Part shown: positions 43,538-55,376 of the stretch, piece after piece
How the letters are laid out: each line of letters begins with the position of its first letter
Position numbering within the stretch: position 1 is the first letter of the stretch
NCBI GenBank assembly: GCA_028571685.1
Contig: CM053140.1
Location: forward strand, 146,925,701-146,989,700
Direction of reading: 5' to 3'
Source: Heterohyrax brucei
Lineage: Eukaryota; Chordata; Mammalia; Hyracoidea; Procaviidae
Length of the DNA: 64,000 bases
Translations under genes and position numbers: made by a program
Notes under the pieces: generated by a model
What the model saw: only the letters and a program-made list of their open reading frames with translations
Databases searched by the model: none
What the model was told of the DNA's origin: nothing

Positions 43538-46500
43538 ATGACAGTACTAAACACATACCTATCAATAATTACATTGAATGTGAATAGACTGAACTCTCCA
43601 GGAAAGAAACAATGAATGGCATCTTGGATCAAAAGACATGACCCATCCATACGTTGTGTACAAGAAACTCACCTTAGACTTAAAGATATGAACAAACTGA
43701 AAATTAAAGGATGGCAGAATATATATCAAACTAACAATACACCAAGAACAGCAGGAGAGCCAATACTAACCTCAGATAAAATTGATTTTAGTGTAAAATC
43801 CACCATAGTGGACAAGGATGGACACTATTGCTGAAAGGTTCAGTACACAAACAGAACTTAACAATATTAAATAGTCATGCATCCAATACCAAAGCATCTA
43901 AATACCTCAAACAAACACTGGCTACACTAAAAAATGAGACAGATCACTCTACAATAATAGTGGGAGACTTCAACACTCCACTCTCAATATTGGACAGATC
44001 ATCCAGAAAAAAAGCTCAATAAAGATGAAAAAGATCTTACTGCCACGATTAACCAACTAGACCTCACTGAGACATACAGAGCTTTCTATCCATCAGCAGA
44101 TAACTACACCTTCTTCTCCAGTGCACATGGAACGTTTTCCAGAATAAGCCATGTGTTGACATAAAGCAAATCTCAACAAAATCCATACCAGTGAATTATT
44201 GCAAAGCATCTTCTCAGACTGCAAAGCCATTAAAGTGGAAATCAGTAGCAGAAAAAATGTAGATAGAAAGTAGAACTCAAGGAAACTGAGCAACATCTTT
44301 GTCAAAAAACCATGGGTTATAGAAGAAATCAAAGATGAAATAAAGAAATTTATGGAGTCCAACAAGCAAGAAAACATTTCCTACTAGAACCTATGGGATA
44401 CAGCCAAAGCAGTGCTCAGAGGTCAGTTTATCTCTAGAAATGCACACATACAGAAGAAAGAACACAAACCAAAGATCTAACTCTGCAGCTTGAATAATAG
44501 AGAGAGAGAGCAACAGAGGAACCCCTCAGGCACCAGAAGAAAACAGATCATAAAGATTAGAGCGGAACTGAACGAATGAGAGAACAGAACAACTGAAAAA
44601 AATTGAAAAGACCAAAGGCTGGTTTTTGAAAAGATCAACAAAATTGACAAACCATTGGCTAAACTTCCTAAAGAAAAACAGGATAGGAAACAAATTACTC
44701 AAATAAGAAATCAGAGGGCAGCTGTCACAACAGAGCCATCAGAAATAAAAAATATCATAACAGAATACTACAAATGACTGTACTCTAACAAATTTGAAAA
44801 CTTAGAGGAAATGGACAAGTTCCTTGATTGATGTCACCTACCAAAATTACCACAAGGTGAAGCAGAACAACTTAATAAACCCGTCACAAAGGAAGAGATT
44901 GAAAAAGTCTTCCAAAAACTACCAAAGAAAAAAGAGCATGGGCCCACGTGGCTTCACCACAGAATTCTGTCAAGCTTTTAGAGAAGAGTTATCCCCAACA
45001 ATACTGAGACTATTTCACAGCATAGCAAGGGATGGAGTACTCCCAAATCGTTTCTATGAAGCCAGCATAATTGTAACACCAAAGCCAGGGAAAGACCCAA
45101 TAAAAAAAGGGAACTACAGACCAATACCACTCATGAATCTAGATGCAAAAAATATTCAACAAAATTCTTGCCAATAGAATACAACAGCATATCAAAAAAA
45201 TAATTCATCACAACCAAGTTGGATTCATACCAGGGATGCAAGGCTGGTTCAACATCAGAAAAACAATTAATGTGATCAACCACATAAGTAACACAAAAGA
45301 CAAGAATCACCTGATTTTGTCCATTGATGCAGAAAAGGCGTTTGATAAAGTCCAGCACCCATTCATGCTAAAAACTCTCAGCAAAATAGGAATAGACGAC
45401 AAATTCCTCAATGCAATCAGGGCATTTATACAAAGCCAACTGCCTACATCATCCTGAATGGAGAAAGACTGAAACAATTCCCCTTGAGAACAGGAGCTAG
45501 ACAAGGATGTCCACTCTCATGTCTCCTATTCTACATTGTACTAGAAGTTCTAGCCAGATCAATTAGACGAGACCAAGAAATAAAGTGCATCTGCATTGGC
45601 AAAGAAGAAGTAAAAATCTCCCTACTTGCAGGTGATATGATTCTATACATAGAGAATCCTAAGGAAGACATAAGTAAGCTACTCAAATTGGTAGAAGAGT
45701 TCAGCAAAGTATCGAGATACAATATAAACATAAGTAAATCAGTAGGATTCCTTAATACCAACAATGAGATTATTAAAGAAGAAATCACCAAATCAATACC
45801 ATTTACTATAGCCCCTGAGAAGATAAAATACCTAGGAATAAATCTAACCAGAGAAATAACAGACCTTTACAAAGAGAACTACCAGACCTTACTACAAGAA
45901 ACTAAGACTTACATAAATGGAGAAACCTACCCTGTTCATGGATAGGAAGACTTAACACTGTGAAATTGTCTATTTTACCCAAAGCAATGTACTTGCATAA
46001 TGCAGCCCTAATACAAATTCCAGTGACACTTTTTAAGGAGATGGAGAAACAAATCCCCAACTTTGTTTGGAAACAGAAGAAACTCCAGTATGCAAAGCAC
46101 TTCTGAAGAAGAACACACTGGGAGGCCTTTCACTACCCGACTTTAGAAACTATTATACTGCCACAGTGGTCAAAACAGCCTGGTACTGGTACAAAAAGAG
46201 ACAGATAGATCAGCGGAACACAACTGAGACCCTAGAGATGACACTATCCTCCTATGAACAGTTGATACTTGACAAAGGCCCTAAGACATGAAACTGAGGT
46301 AAAAGCAATCTCTTCAACAAATGGTGCTGACAAAATTGGATATCCACCTGTAATAAATTGAAACAAGACACATATTTCACACCTTATGCAAAAATCAACT
46401 CAAACTGGATAAAACACCTAAATATCAAATCTAAAATGATAAAGCTTATTCAAGAAAAATTAGGATCAGCAGTGGAAGTGTTAACACAAAATGTATACAG

Positions 46501-47305
46501 ACTTCAAAATCTGACAAACAAACCACAATCAACAGAAGAGAAAATAGATAAATGGGAACTACTAAGAATCAAACACTTTTGCTCATCCAAAGACTTTATG
46601 AATAGAATTAAAAGACCACCTACAGGATGGAAAAAAAATTTGGTAACTGTATGTCAGACTCACGCTTGATTTCCCTAATCTATGAGGTACTACAAAATAT
46701 CAATAAGAAAAAGATAAAGAATCCAAATAAGTGATGGCCAATGAGATGGACAGACACTTTTCTAAAGAGGAGATCCAGGCATCCAAAAAACACAGTCGGA
46801 CATGCTCATGATCATTAGCTACTAAAGAAATTCAAATCACAACTACAATGAGATACCATCTCACCCCAACAAGATTGGCCAGGATCCAAAAAACGCAAAA
46901 CAACAAATGCTGGAGAGGCTGTGGAGAAATTGGAAATCTCCTACACTGTTGGTGGGATTGCAAAATGGTGCAACCTCTTTGGAAAGCAATCTGGTGCTTC
47001 CTTAAAAAGCTGGTTTTAGAGACATCATTTGACCCAGTAATTCCACTACTTGAAATATATCCTGCAGAATCAAGGCCATTTACATGAAATGATACATGCA
47101 CACAAATGTTTATTGCAGCACAGTCCACAACAGCAAAAAGATGGAATCAACCTAGATGCCCAACAGCAGAGGAATGGATAGGTAAACCATGGTATATATA
47201 CTCAATGGAACACTATGCAATGATAAAGAATAATGATGATTTTAGGAAACATCTTATACCCTGGTTTCAACTGGAGGACATTATGTTGAGTGAAAGTAGT
47301 CAGTG
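43538..47305 (+). pseudogene. L1 ORF2 (endonuclease and reverse transcriptase) remnant
   Basis: It starts at the ATG at 43538 (MTVLNTYLSIITLNVNRLN), as L1 ORF2 usually does. Endonuclease part: IVGDFNTPLSILDRSSRKK near 43960-44015. Reverse transcriptase: [33 protein letters not shown] (motif A, Asp kept), and [17 protein letters not shown] near 45617-45667, where the usual ADD of motif C reads AGD. C-terminal Cys-rich part: NKCWRGCGEIGNLLHCWWDC near 46900-46960. Many frame breaks. No protein is made. Confidence 0.88.
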
Positions 47306-47391
47306 ACAAAAGGACAAATATTATTTGAGACCCCTATGATAAGAACTTAATATAGACTCATGAGTAGAAGAAAACACTCTTTGACTGCTGC

Positions 47392-47432
47392 AAGGGTGGG
47401 GAGGAAGGGAGGGAGAAGGTGGGGTGTAGATT
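47392..47432 (+). other. L1 3' UTR G-rich polypurine tract
   Basis: GGGTGGGGAGGAAGGGAGGG then AGAAGGTGGGG: at least five G runs with short loops. The same place in the L1s at 10422 and 12940 is also G-rich. Confidence 0.8.
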
Positions 47433-47562
47433 GTACAGCTGATAGAAATTTTGTTGGGTGAAATCAGTGATAGCACACATTAGAAAGATCAATTTTAATT
47501 GGACTTCAACATAACATGAGTAGTTTTCCCATCTTAACTCAATATTGCAAGGACAGGGTAGC

Positions 47563-47586
47563 TGGGTCGGGGGGGGGTGGGGACCA
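47563..47586 (+). other. Second G-run in the L1 3' UTR
   Basis: GGGTCGGGGGGGGGTGGGGA; the nine-G run is probably unstable in length. Confidence 0.75.
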
Positions 47587-48339
47587 TGTGTTCAGGGGAA
47601 ATCGAGACCAAATGGCACAACTAGCATTTTTCTAGAGTCTTCTGCACTCCAAGTTGGTGAGTGGTGTCTGGGGTCTTGAAAGTTGCCAAGCTGCCATCCG
47701 AGGTACACCAAATGGTCACAACTCAGCAGGAATGGATGATCTCCAAGGACCAAAACAACAAGGGGCAAGGAGAACCCAGAAGACAGAGAGACTCACGTGA
47801 GTGGGTGACCTCATTGACGTGTGACTGCCGAATGGTGCCTGGCCACTGCCAGTGATAGCCATGATGGCGCTCACCAAGTTGAGTCTAAAAGGCAACACGA
47901 GAATAAAAAGGGCTGCACCCTGAGATCTCCACTAAAAGACCACAACTGATGGTCCAAGAGCCTCGGGATTTCACTGGGAGTGTGGCCCTGGGCCCTGAGG
48001 CTGCCCCTGTCAATAAATCATAATGGAGGTCAACTCTTCGGACAGAAATGGTTTGGACTTGGTGACCCACAGCAACCATATCATATGTGCACTTTATGGT
48101 TCTATGCATCCATAGGATGTCATCCAGCTGAACTCTTACTGGAGGCGGGGACAGGGTGGAGAGGAGGGGATAGGAGACTGTTAGGCGGATGTAACATGCA
48201 CAGAATGGAGAGGAGGAGTGTGCTGCCACCAGGCAGGGAGAGTGGTGGAAGCTGCCCACTGGCAGGTATGCGGATTTATATAGGATTGTATATTCTCAGT
48301 CATAATAAAAAATATAAAAAAAAATAAAAATGTCTTAAA

Positions 48340-48500
48340 ATCGAAAACTAAACCCAGTGTTGTACAGTTGATTCCAATTCATAATGACCCTATGGGACAG
48401 AGTGGAACTGCTCCTTAGAGTTTCCAAGGAGCGCCTGATGGATTTGAACTGCTGACTTTTTGGTTAGCAGGTGTAATACTTAACCACTACACCTTAACAG
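48340..48500 (-). mobile_element. AfroSINE, short form
   Basis: CCCAGTGTTGTACAGTTGAT to TTAACCACTACACC, landing within 10 bp of the L1 A-rich tail. Confidence 0.92.
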
Positions 48501-49379
48501 TAGAAAAACAAACAAACACTACAACTTTTAAACAACAGCCTTGAAAAAAACTCCTCTATCGTGATTTGGTTGATACTTTTTAGCAGTTGAAATGAATTAT
48601 TTCTATGCATGCAGGAAGAATAGTCCCATACCAGGAGTATAAGAGCCTCTCTTACTACCTAAGAATTTAGAATCCATTTAGGGAACCAGTTTTTGAAACC
48701 ACAGAGAGTATGGGAGAAGACTTGTCTAGGCAAGGTCCCACTGGAATGCTGCAGAAGTTGGAAACAGTTTCATTTTCCAGTGAGTATTATTTTCCTGGGG
48801 AACAATTCATGCTGGATAAAACATTATTTAGCTGAACCCAGCCTTTTGAGAGGCCTTAGGCTCGTAACCCTTGTGGCCAACTCAATTTCAGAACGCAGAT
48901 TCTTTGGCTGCTGTTTTGAAACTGTGAGAACCAACTCTCAGTGGCAGTGATGGAGAAATCACAACTTTAAAACAAAATGCTGAAACAGCTTGACTGTGGA
49001 ACACGAGGAAGCTGGAGCTTTTAAAGAAGTCCTAGCCTCTAAGATCTGGTGAAGAGAGGTCTGCGAGGAAGGCAGGACTGGGGTCTGATCAGCAGTGAAT
49101 TTAGGATGTGTTCTTGGTCCGCATGTCCTGAAGGAGTCTTGTACCAGATCAGGGGGTAAACTTCCCACTCAGCATTGTTTGTAAGCTTCCAGAGAAGTTA
49201 GAAATATTAATATGATTGGGGATGGAGGGGAAGCCGTGACTGTGATAAACTAAAACTTGGTAAGCAGTTATTCTGTTTGTTTAGAATTTATTTATTTAAT
49301 ATCTGTGTATGTTGAACACTAACCAAGCGCTAGAAACGGTGAATAGTGGTGGGGATAGAGGTAATCTCTAAGTTCCTGG
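48501..49379. other. No recognised element
   Basis: Unique-looking. The frame at 48693-48950 (+, 85 codons) is unassigned. Confidence 0.45.
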
Positions 49380-49596
49380 GGGCTTCTCTGGGTGGTGCAA
49401 GCTAATTTGCTCAGCTACCAACTGAAAGACTGGAAGTTAGAATGCCCCCAAAGGCACCTTGGAAGAAAGGCCCAGTAATCTCTTTTGGAAAAATCATCAG
49501 TTGAAAATGCTGTGCAGCCCAGTTCTGTTCTAACAAATGTGGGGCCTCCGTGAGTTGGGATTAACTTGATACTAATTGTTTTGTTTTGTTTTTTGT
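49380..49596 (+). mobile_element. AfroSINE, long form
   Basis: The head GGGGGCTTCTCTGGGTGGTG and the extra block at 49461-49520 (GGAAGAAAGGCCCAGTAATC) share GGAAGAAAGGCC exactly with the RTE 5' region at 5426. The tail lies in GGGGCCTCCGTGAGTTGGGA. Confidence 0.92.
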
Positions 49597-49734
49597 AGTC
49601 TCTTGGAGCTTAGCCACCCAATGGTTGATGCAGAAAAATAGACAATTATTAAATACTTAGGTGTCAGACATTTGATAATGAGTGATACGTTACTGTGTAC
49701 ATACAGTTACCACCCTACGCCTAGAATTCTTCCT

Positions 49735-49840
49735 TCTGCAAAGTATGGCTGAGGGACCCATCTCACAGGATGGCTGTGAGGATCGAATGGTGTAATAAAT
49801 TGAAATTCTTTTTACGTTGCCTCACATTTAGAAAACCCTC
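49735..49840 (+). mobile_element. MIR SINE fragment
   Basis: CATCTCACAGGATGGCTGTG and AGGATCGAATGGTGTAAT, the last part of MIR. Confidence 0.6.
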
Positions 49841-50529
49841 ATTTTATCTGCAGTTGTGGATATACATACAGACTTTTCTAGGACAGCGTGCTGTGAGGGC
49901 ACATAGAGGGTGCACATCAGTCAGCTTAAGGGCAGTGCGTTAGGAAAGGCTTCCCTAAGGAGGTGGCTGATGAGGGCGAAGCTGAAGACTGGACAGGAGC
50001 TGGAAAGTCGTTTTGAATTTCTACTATGAGATTGTGAGCATTGAGAAATAGTGTTAACTTTTCCTGGAACACAGATCTCTGAGGTCCGTGGAGATGATAT
50101 GATCCACCTAGGCCATTGTCTGGAAATCTTCTTTTGAACTTTGAGTCTTGAGAAAATTGACTTACTAATCTCACCTTTAAGACACAAGATAGCCTAGTAA
50201 GTAACTTAGTGAGACCATTTAGTTTTATCACTGGACTCTCGAAGAATTTTCTATATACAGTCAGTCTGGAGAAACAGGAAACCCAAGGTCAGATTCAAAT
50301 CTGTTTTAGGGTGAGTTGTTATTGCACGAACACACTGTCTGGCCTCACTTCCAGGCTAAACATCAGTAAGACGAGGTGTAAGAATCATTGGAAGTTCTCT
50401 CATCTTGGGAACAGTTTTGATACCCCAGTGTTACCCCTTATTAACCAATTATATACTAAATAAACTTCAATCAATTTATATTATGGGTTTAACGTAACTT
50501 TTGCTTTAACAGTGTCCTGGGTATGACCT
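49841..50529. other. No recognised element
   Basis: Overlapping minus frames of 88 and 101 codons at 49921-50231 and a plus frame at 50209-50463; none is recognisable. Confidence 0.4.
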
Positions 50530-50723
50530 AATTTAAACCAGTTGCTGTGGAGTCTGTTCCAACTCATGATAACTTGGGTATGTCAGAGTAGAACTGTGTT
50601 CCATAAAACTGCTGAGTTTCTGGGAAGTAGACTGCCAGACCTTTCTTCCACTGTACCTGTGGGTGAATTCGAACCTCTGGCCTTTCATTTAGCAGCTGAG
50701 TGTTAACTGTTTCCACAACGCAT
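50530..50723 (-). mobile_element. AfroSINE, long form
   Basis: CCAGTTGCTGTGGAGTCTGT (tail), CTGGGAAGTAGACTGCCAGA (extra block), GTGGGTGAATTCGAACCTCT (B-box region). Confidence 0.88.
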
Positions 50724-50729
50724 GAACTT

Positions 50730-50900
50730 CAAAAGCAGACTTTATGAAGTTGAATTGTAACAAGTTGGGTGATAAAGAGAAAATGGAGATATTAACTATA
50801 GGAGTCTCTTTCAAGAAGTATGGCTGCCTGGTCAAGGAAAGAAAAGCTGGGGTGATGCTTGAGAAGAAAGTGGAAATTAAGAAAAGCTGACTCCTTGTGT
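50730..50900 (-). mobile_element. L2 LINE fragment
   Basis: TTCAAGAAGTATGGCTGCCT and AAGCTGGGGTGATGCTTGAG match the complement of L2. Confidence 0.5.
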
Positions 50901-50949
50901 GTTTGATTTGTGTCCAAAAAGAGAGACATATTTTAAACAATGAATTACT

Positions 50950-51175
50950 TAAAAAATATTTATATAATTTACCTAATACTTGCTGTGGACCAGGCACTGT
51001 TCTGAATATGCTGATTTAATCATCATAAACACCCAATAAGAGAGAGACTCTTATTACTTCCATGTTCCAGGTGCAAAAACTTGTGTAAGGCCACATAGCC
51101 TATAAAAGGTAAAGTCAAGATTTGTCCCCAGGACATCTGGCTCCCAAGACTGTGAGGTTAACCCTTACCTCATGG
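50950..51175 (-). mobile_element. MIR SINE
   Basis: GGACCAGGCACTGTTCTGAA, CCATGTTCCAGGTGCAAAAA, TGTAAGGCCACATAGCC: MIR complement with its conserved core. Confidence 0.75.
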
Positions 51176-51339
51176 GCCACTAGATGTGCTCTGCCGAAGG
51201 TGCAGACAGGAAACAGTTGTCCACCCAGAGAGAAAAAGAGGTTGAAGGTGTAGCAGACGGAGGAGAAACTGGAAAGAGGGACCTTGGCAAGCGGGTGGCG
51301 AATGGAGCCAGGAGCACAAGAAGTCAAGCCTAGATACCA

Positions 51340-51514
51340 AATAAACCAAACCTGTTGCCCTAGAATAGATTCCAACTAACAGTGAACCTATAGTACAGAG
51401 CAGAACTGCCCTATAGAGTGTCCAAGGAGCAGCTGATGAATTCAAACTTCTAACCTAAACTTCTAGCCTTTTGGTTAGCAGCCGAGCTCTTCACCAATGT
51501 ACTACTGGGGCTCC
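51340..51514 (-). mobile_element. AfroSINE, short form with a local duplication
   Basis: TTCTAACCTAAACTTCTAGCC shows a 15-bp tandem duplication in the head side. Otherwise complete. Confidence 0.9.
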
Positions 51515-51733
51515 AACCCTAGACAGGAAGATTTAGAAATCGAATGCAAAGAAGACTGAAAGGGTGTAGCTGCAGATAAGTTTGCAGGGCTGGTGACAGA
51601 AAATTGAGGATTATTCAACAGTATGAAGGAGAAATAGTCTGCAAACAGCACTAGGGAATGATGAGGACTTATCTAATCTTCTGACTCCAAAAGTCAAAAG
51701 CAGAAAGTGAGAAAAGGAGCAGCTTTCACATGA

Positions 51734-51900
51734 GAGGAAATCCTGGTGGTGTAATGAGTAAGTGCTACGTCTATTAACCCAAACATTGGCAGTCTGAATT
51801 TACCAGGAGCTCCTTGGAAACTCTATGGAGCAGTTCTACTCTGTCCTATAGGGTCGCTATGAGTGGGACTTGACTCTATGGCACCGGGTTTGGTTTTTTA
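51734..51900 (+). mobile_element. AfroSINE, short form
   Basis: GGAAATCCTGGTGGTGTAAT to GGCACCGGGTTTGGTTTTTT, complete and well kept. Confidence 0.94.
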
Positions 51901-52280
51901 CTTGACAGGCTGCTGGGAATTTCAAGGGGAGCCAGGTTTCAGGTAAGGCAAGGAGGGAAGGGTCTGTAAAGACGTTCCAGGATGTGGGGGATTCGCTAAG
52001 GGAACAAGCATTACAGCGGGCTCAGAGGCAAGACTGCAGAGAGAGAAGAAGGCTGGGAGGTTTGCATAAGAGGAAAGGAGAGACAAGGACATAAGCTGCC
52101 GTCAGGCTCATCTGGCTGAGGATGTACCACAGACTCAGTCTGCTGGTTGGGTAGAGAGAGGAAGAGGAAACAGCGGGGGATGAGAGCCTGTCAGGACATC
52201 CTGGAGGGTTGCACTTCCAAATGAGCCATTGTTTTAGAAGACAGGGAGATTGTAGCCTCTGATAGAAGTCACTGTGGTCA
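51901..52280 (-). mobile_element. Possible L2, antisense
   Basis: Purine-rich (AGCCAGGTTTCAGGTAAGGC, GAAGAAGGCTGGGAGG). The 95-codon minus frame at 52022-52309 follows from this composition. Assignment is weak. Confidence 0.35.
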
Positions 52281-52649
52281 GGACTGATGTGTGAGGACTT
52301 GGGACACACTTACACAAAGTCTTTTGTGGAACAGTTTATGTCATACACAACCAAACCAGATAATTTTTTCTTTCGAGAAAAGTTTGTATTATCTACTGTT
52401 TTTGGTGTTGAGAGAGACAAGTCATATAACATATCTCAGTGGATGAAGTTTGGAGTGGGTTCAACAATTACCTGTCAGAAGTGACAAATAGCAAGTAGTC
52501 CAGTCATCTGGCTCCAGATAGTCACTTTCAACTATTTCACTGCACTGTGTTCTAAAATGTTTGTAGCATGCATGAGACTTAAAAAAGTCACCTCATTACT
52601 GGAGACGTGTTACAAGCAAGCAAGAAAAACAAACAAGACCAACAAATAA
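52281..52649. other. No recognised element
   Basis: A 65-codon plus frame at 52287-52484 contains KPDNFFFREKFVLSTVFGVE; no family recognised. Confidence 0.4.
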
Positions 52650-53200
52650 AATAGAACTAAAAAACCCTAGAAGATAAATAGGTGAAAGACCTGAGTGGAC
52701 AAGTCACAGAAAAAGAAATGCAAATTACCAATAAACATATGAAAAAAATGCTGAATCCCCTTATAATGATGAAATATTTTTTCTATTGTATTTGTAGAGA
52801 TAAAAAATTAATATTACAGAGTGATTCTAGTGGAATACTATATGGCTGTTAAACGAATGAGTTAGATTGATATGTTCTATTATGGAAAGACCTCAATGTA
52901 CTGTGAAGAAAAAGTAACAAGGTATACAGTGACGTGTACTGTAAGATTCTAACACTATTAAAAAGATAGAATCTCTATATATTGTGTGTATGTCTCTCTC
53001 TGTGTGTGTATTTCTAAACAAAATATTTATAAGTATATAGAAGAAATAATTATCATGTTTATTTCTGGGCTATAACATTAGGACTTAAGGGGATATCCAT
53101 CGTCTAGATTAGAAAGCTATCTACAGTAACTTGATTACACCATCCTTTTGTTCTGTTTGGGAAAATATTTCACCACTTGCATGGATTATTTTTATATAAA
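52650..53200 (+). mobile_element. Old L1 (L1M/L1ME type), end of ORF2 and 3' UTR
   Basis: AATGCAAATTACCAATAAAC, GTGGAATACTATATGGCTGT, GAAAGACCTCAATGTACTGT and ACAGTGACGTGTACTGTAAG in old-L1 order. A (TG/TC) run lies at 52980-53010. Confidence 0.7.
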
Positions 53201-53784
53201 AACAACAGTAGAATTAAAGCAATTCGCTCTGGTGCCTCATAACCACGGGCTTGTTAGCTCAACCTTTAATCTCCAGAAGTCGAAGGCCTAAGACAAGAGG
53301 GGCTTGGGGAGCATTAGCTGCTTTGTTCTTGAACCCTTCCAGCTGCGTAGCTACAGGGCCACCGAGCCTTGTCCAGACCCCTTAAGCCAATCCTTAACTG
53401 AAAAAACAACATCAAAGGTAAGACTGTCCACTCTGTTAGGGAGAATTTAACATGCTCACAATCCCCAACCCACATCCCCTAGTCTGTGTTTATATGAAGG
53501 CACAGTTTGAGTCATCTTGCCGTTCACTGTATCTCTGTGTTAGGATCTACCCCATTTCCCAGAAGGGACTGAAGTTAAACAAACGGTGTTTTTTTCCTCT
53601 TTAGACTAATATCTCTTGAGTAGCCAGGCAGCAGCTTCCTTGGTCATAGAGGCATGATTGATGCCTTAGGCCAGAAATATAAGGAGCTTGGAAAAAGACT
53701 TAGATTTTTTCTAATCCTCACTTGGGACCAAGCGCCAAATTCTACGACTGAAGTTGAGGGTAGTTGCCCGGGCGTACCTTCACT
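53201..53784. other. Mostly unassigned
   Basis: GC-richer than its surroundings near 53235-53400. No gene recognised. Confidence 0.4.
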
Positions 53785-53905
53785 CATTTATTCAGCAGTC
53801 GCTCATTGCACGTACCCTACCCTCCATGAGGATGTGTGCTAGAGCTGGGGTTACAAAAGTTAAGCAGCACACGATCCCGATCTTCAGGAGTTTGTCACCT
53901 CTAGA
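53785..53905 (-). mobile_element. L2 LINE 3' end, antisense
   Basis: CTCATTTATTCAGCAGTCGC, AGCTGGGGTTACAAAAGTTA, TTCAGGAGTTTGTC: complement of the L2 terminus. Confidence 0.5.
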
Positions 53906-55086
53906 AGGAAGCTTTTGTAACTTGCTCTGCTTCCCCTACCAGATTGTCTTTTCCTCTCTTGCCCACTTATTCTCACATAACCTTCAGCATTTAGCTCGCT
54001 CCTTCTCTATTGACACAATGTCCATTGAATTATTGGCTAAAGGAGTGTGACAACGTCACTTCTCTGGGTTTGATGCCTTCAAAGAGAATCGACTTGGCCA
54101 CCAGTCCCTTCACAACTTCTCTGTGTATGTTAAACAAAAGACAGGCCTTGTCTGAGAGCGCCCAAGGCCCCAAGTAACAGGAACATGAGTATGTCTGGGG
54201 TTCCAGTCTTAAGCTGCTAAAAGTATTTTGTTTGTCTTTTGAAACAGACATTGATTTTAAAATAATTGCTTGACCTTTTCTACTTTAAGTACTTTGTTAA
54301 GAGTCTGACAAAATTAGAAATGGTTTGCTATGAAGTCTTTGGACAGCATGAAGGTTACCAGAGGGTATTTGTCTGACTGCAGAACTCTTAAGGAAAACCA
54401 GCTAACATATGCCAGGCAAATAATCCTAACGCAGTTAACAAGCACTAGACCAAAAGTCAAGGGACCTGGCTTTACCAGCTTTTGTGCTCTTAGTTTCTTC
54501 TTTTCAAATTATAAAAAAAAGAAGAGGTCATCTCAGTGATTTCTGGGATCCTTCTTGGCTTCAAGCTTCTCTGTGTCTTTCCTCTAGGAAGCAAATGTTT
54601 TCAGTAAACTCAAGTAGAAAGCTAATACTCTTACCTAGTCTCACCTTCTCAAATCATCAAAGAGTCAAAGGAGAATCTTTTCTGTAAAAACCTTTGGGGC
54701 ATGGGAAATACTGTAATATCCTTATTTCTGCTATAAGTGTTTTCTGTGAATGGTAAAGGTTACAGGTAACAAGCCAGGAAAAAAAAAAAAGGAAAAGAAA
54801 AGAAAAAGTCCCTGCGGGAAATCAACTTCATGAGAAAATTCCAAAGTCCATTGTTTTTAACTTGATTTCTTCTTGGCAGAGATGTCATCATTCTGGCTAC
54901 TGTTGCATATTTTGAATTTGATCCAGTGGGAGAGGAGAGCCTACTCTTATTTTTAATACCCTGGGAGTCCAGGCTTTCTGGAACCAGTCTTGGGACCTGA
55001 ATATCTGATATGTCACAGTCTTAAAGGCTCCTCTGACTGCCTGAAACGTGACTTTTGTTGGTACCACTGTCTGCTCCAGCAGGACT
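53906..55086. other. Repeat-poor 1.2 kb
   Basis: It includes an A-rich run at 54779-54810. Frames of 98 (+, 53754-54050) and 73 (-, 54030-54251) codons show nothing known. Confidence 0.4.
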
Positions 55087-55170
55087 TCTTTCCAGTTGTT
55101 GACTGTCACTGCCGACTCATGATGACCTCATACACATACACGCGCTGGGACTACTGTGATCCACAGGGTT
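55087..55170 (-). mobile_element. Possible AfroSINE or RTE tail fragment
   Basis: CAGTTGTTGACTGTCACTGC and ACTCATGATGACCTCATACA resemble the shared tail. Confidence 0.45.
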
Positions 55171-55212
55171 TTCTTTTCTTCATTTTCTTTTTTTAATATG
55201 CTATCTGCTGTT

Positions 55213-55376
55213 TGAAACCATGGTGGCTTAGCGGTTGAGCACTATGTCCGCAGTCCAAAAGGCCAGCAGCTCACATCTGCCAGGTGCTCCTTGGAAACTT
55301 TGTGGGGCAGTTCTACACTGTCCTATAAGGTTGTTATGAGTCGACATTCACTTGATGGCACTGGGTTTGGTTTTAT
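55213..55376 (+). mobile_element. AfroSINE, short form
   Basis: ACCATGGTGGCTTAGCGGTT through GTGGGGCAGTTCTACACTGT to GGGTTTGGTTTTA. Confidence 0.93.

Larger units (their letters stand above)
41240..48333 (+). mobile_element. L1 LINE, nearly full length, inactive
   Basis: About 7.1 kb. It starts with GGGGCAGAGTCAAGCTGGCA, close to a typical L1 5' end. The 5' UTR runs to about 42190, then ORF1 and ORF2 remnants, a 3' UTR with a G-rich tract, and an A-rich tail at 48305-48333. An autonomous L1 copies itself through RNA at nicked genomic DNA; this one carries many stops and a lost catalytic motif. The 90-odd-codon frames at 41317-41905 lie in the 5' UTR. No convincing target duplication could be read. 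Confidence 0.9.

Noticed and set aside
45484-45945. 153-codon ORF as an active reverse transcriptase
   Set aside because: It is one unbroken piece of a dead L1 ORF2. The motif C Asp pair is altered and the frame is lost on both sides.
47885-48327. ORFs of 124 (-) and 115 (+) codons as genes
   Set aside because: Both fall in the L1 3' UTR and recur in altered form in the other L1 copies.
41230-48350. L1 target-site duplication around 41235 and 48335
   Set aside because: AAAGTCTGAAAAC and AAAATCGAAAAC look alike, but the match is imperfect and A-rich, so it could be chance.
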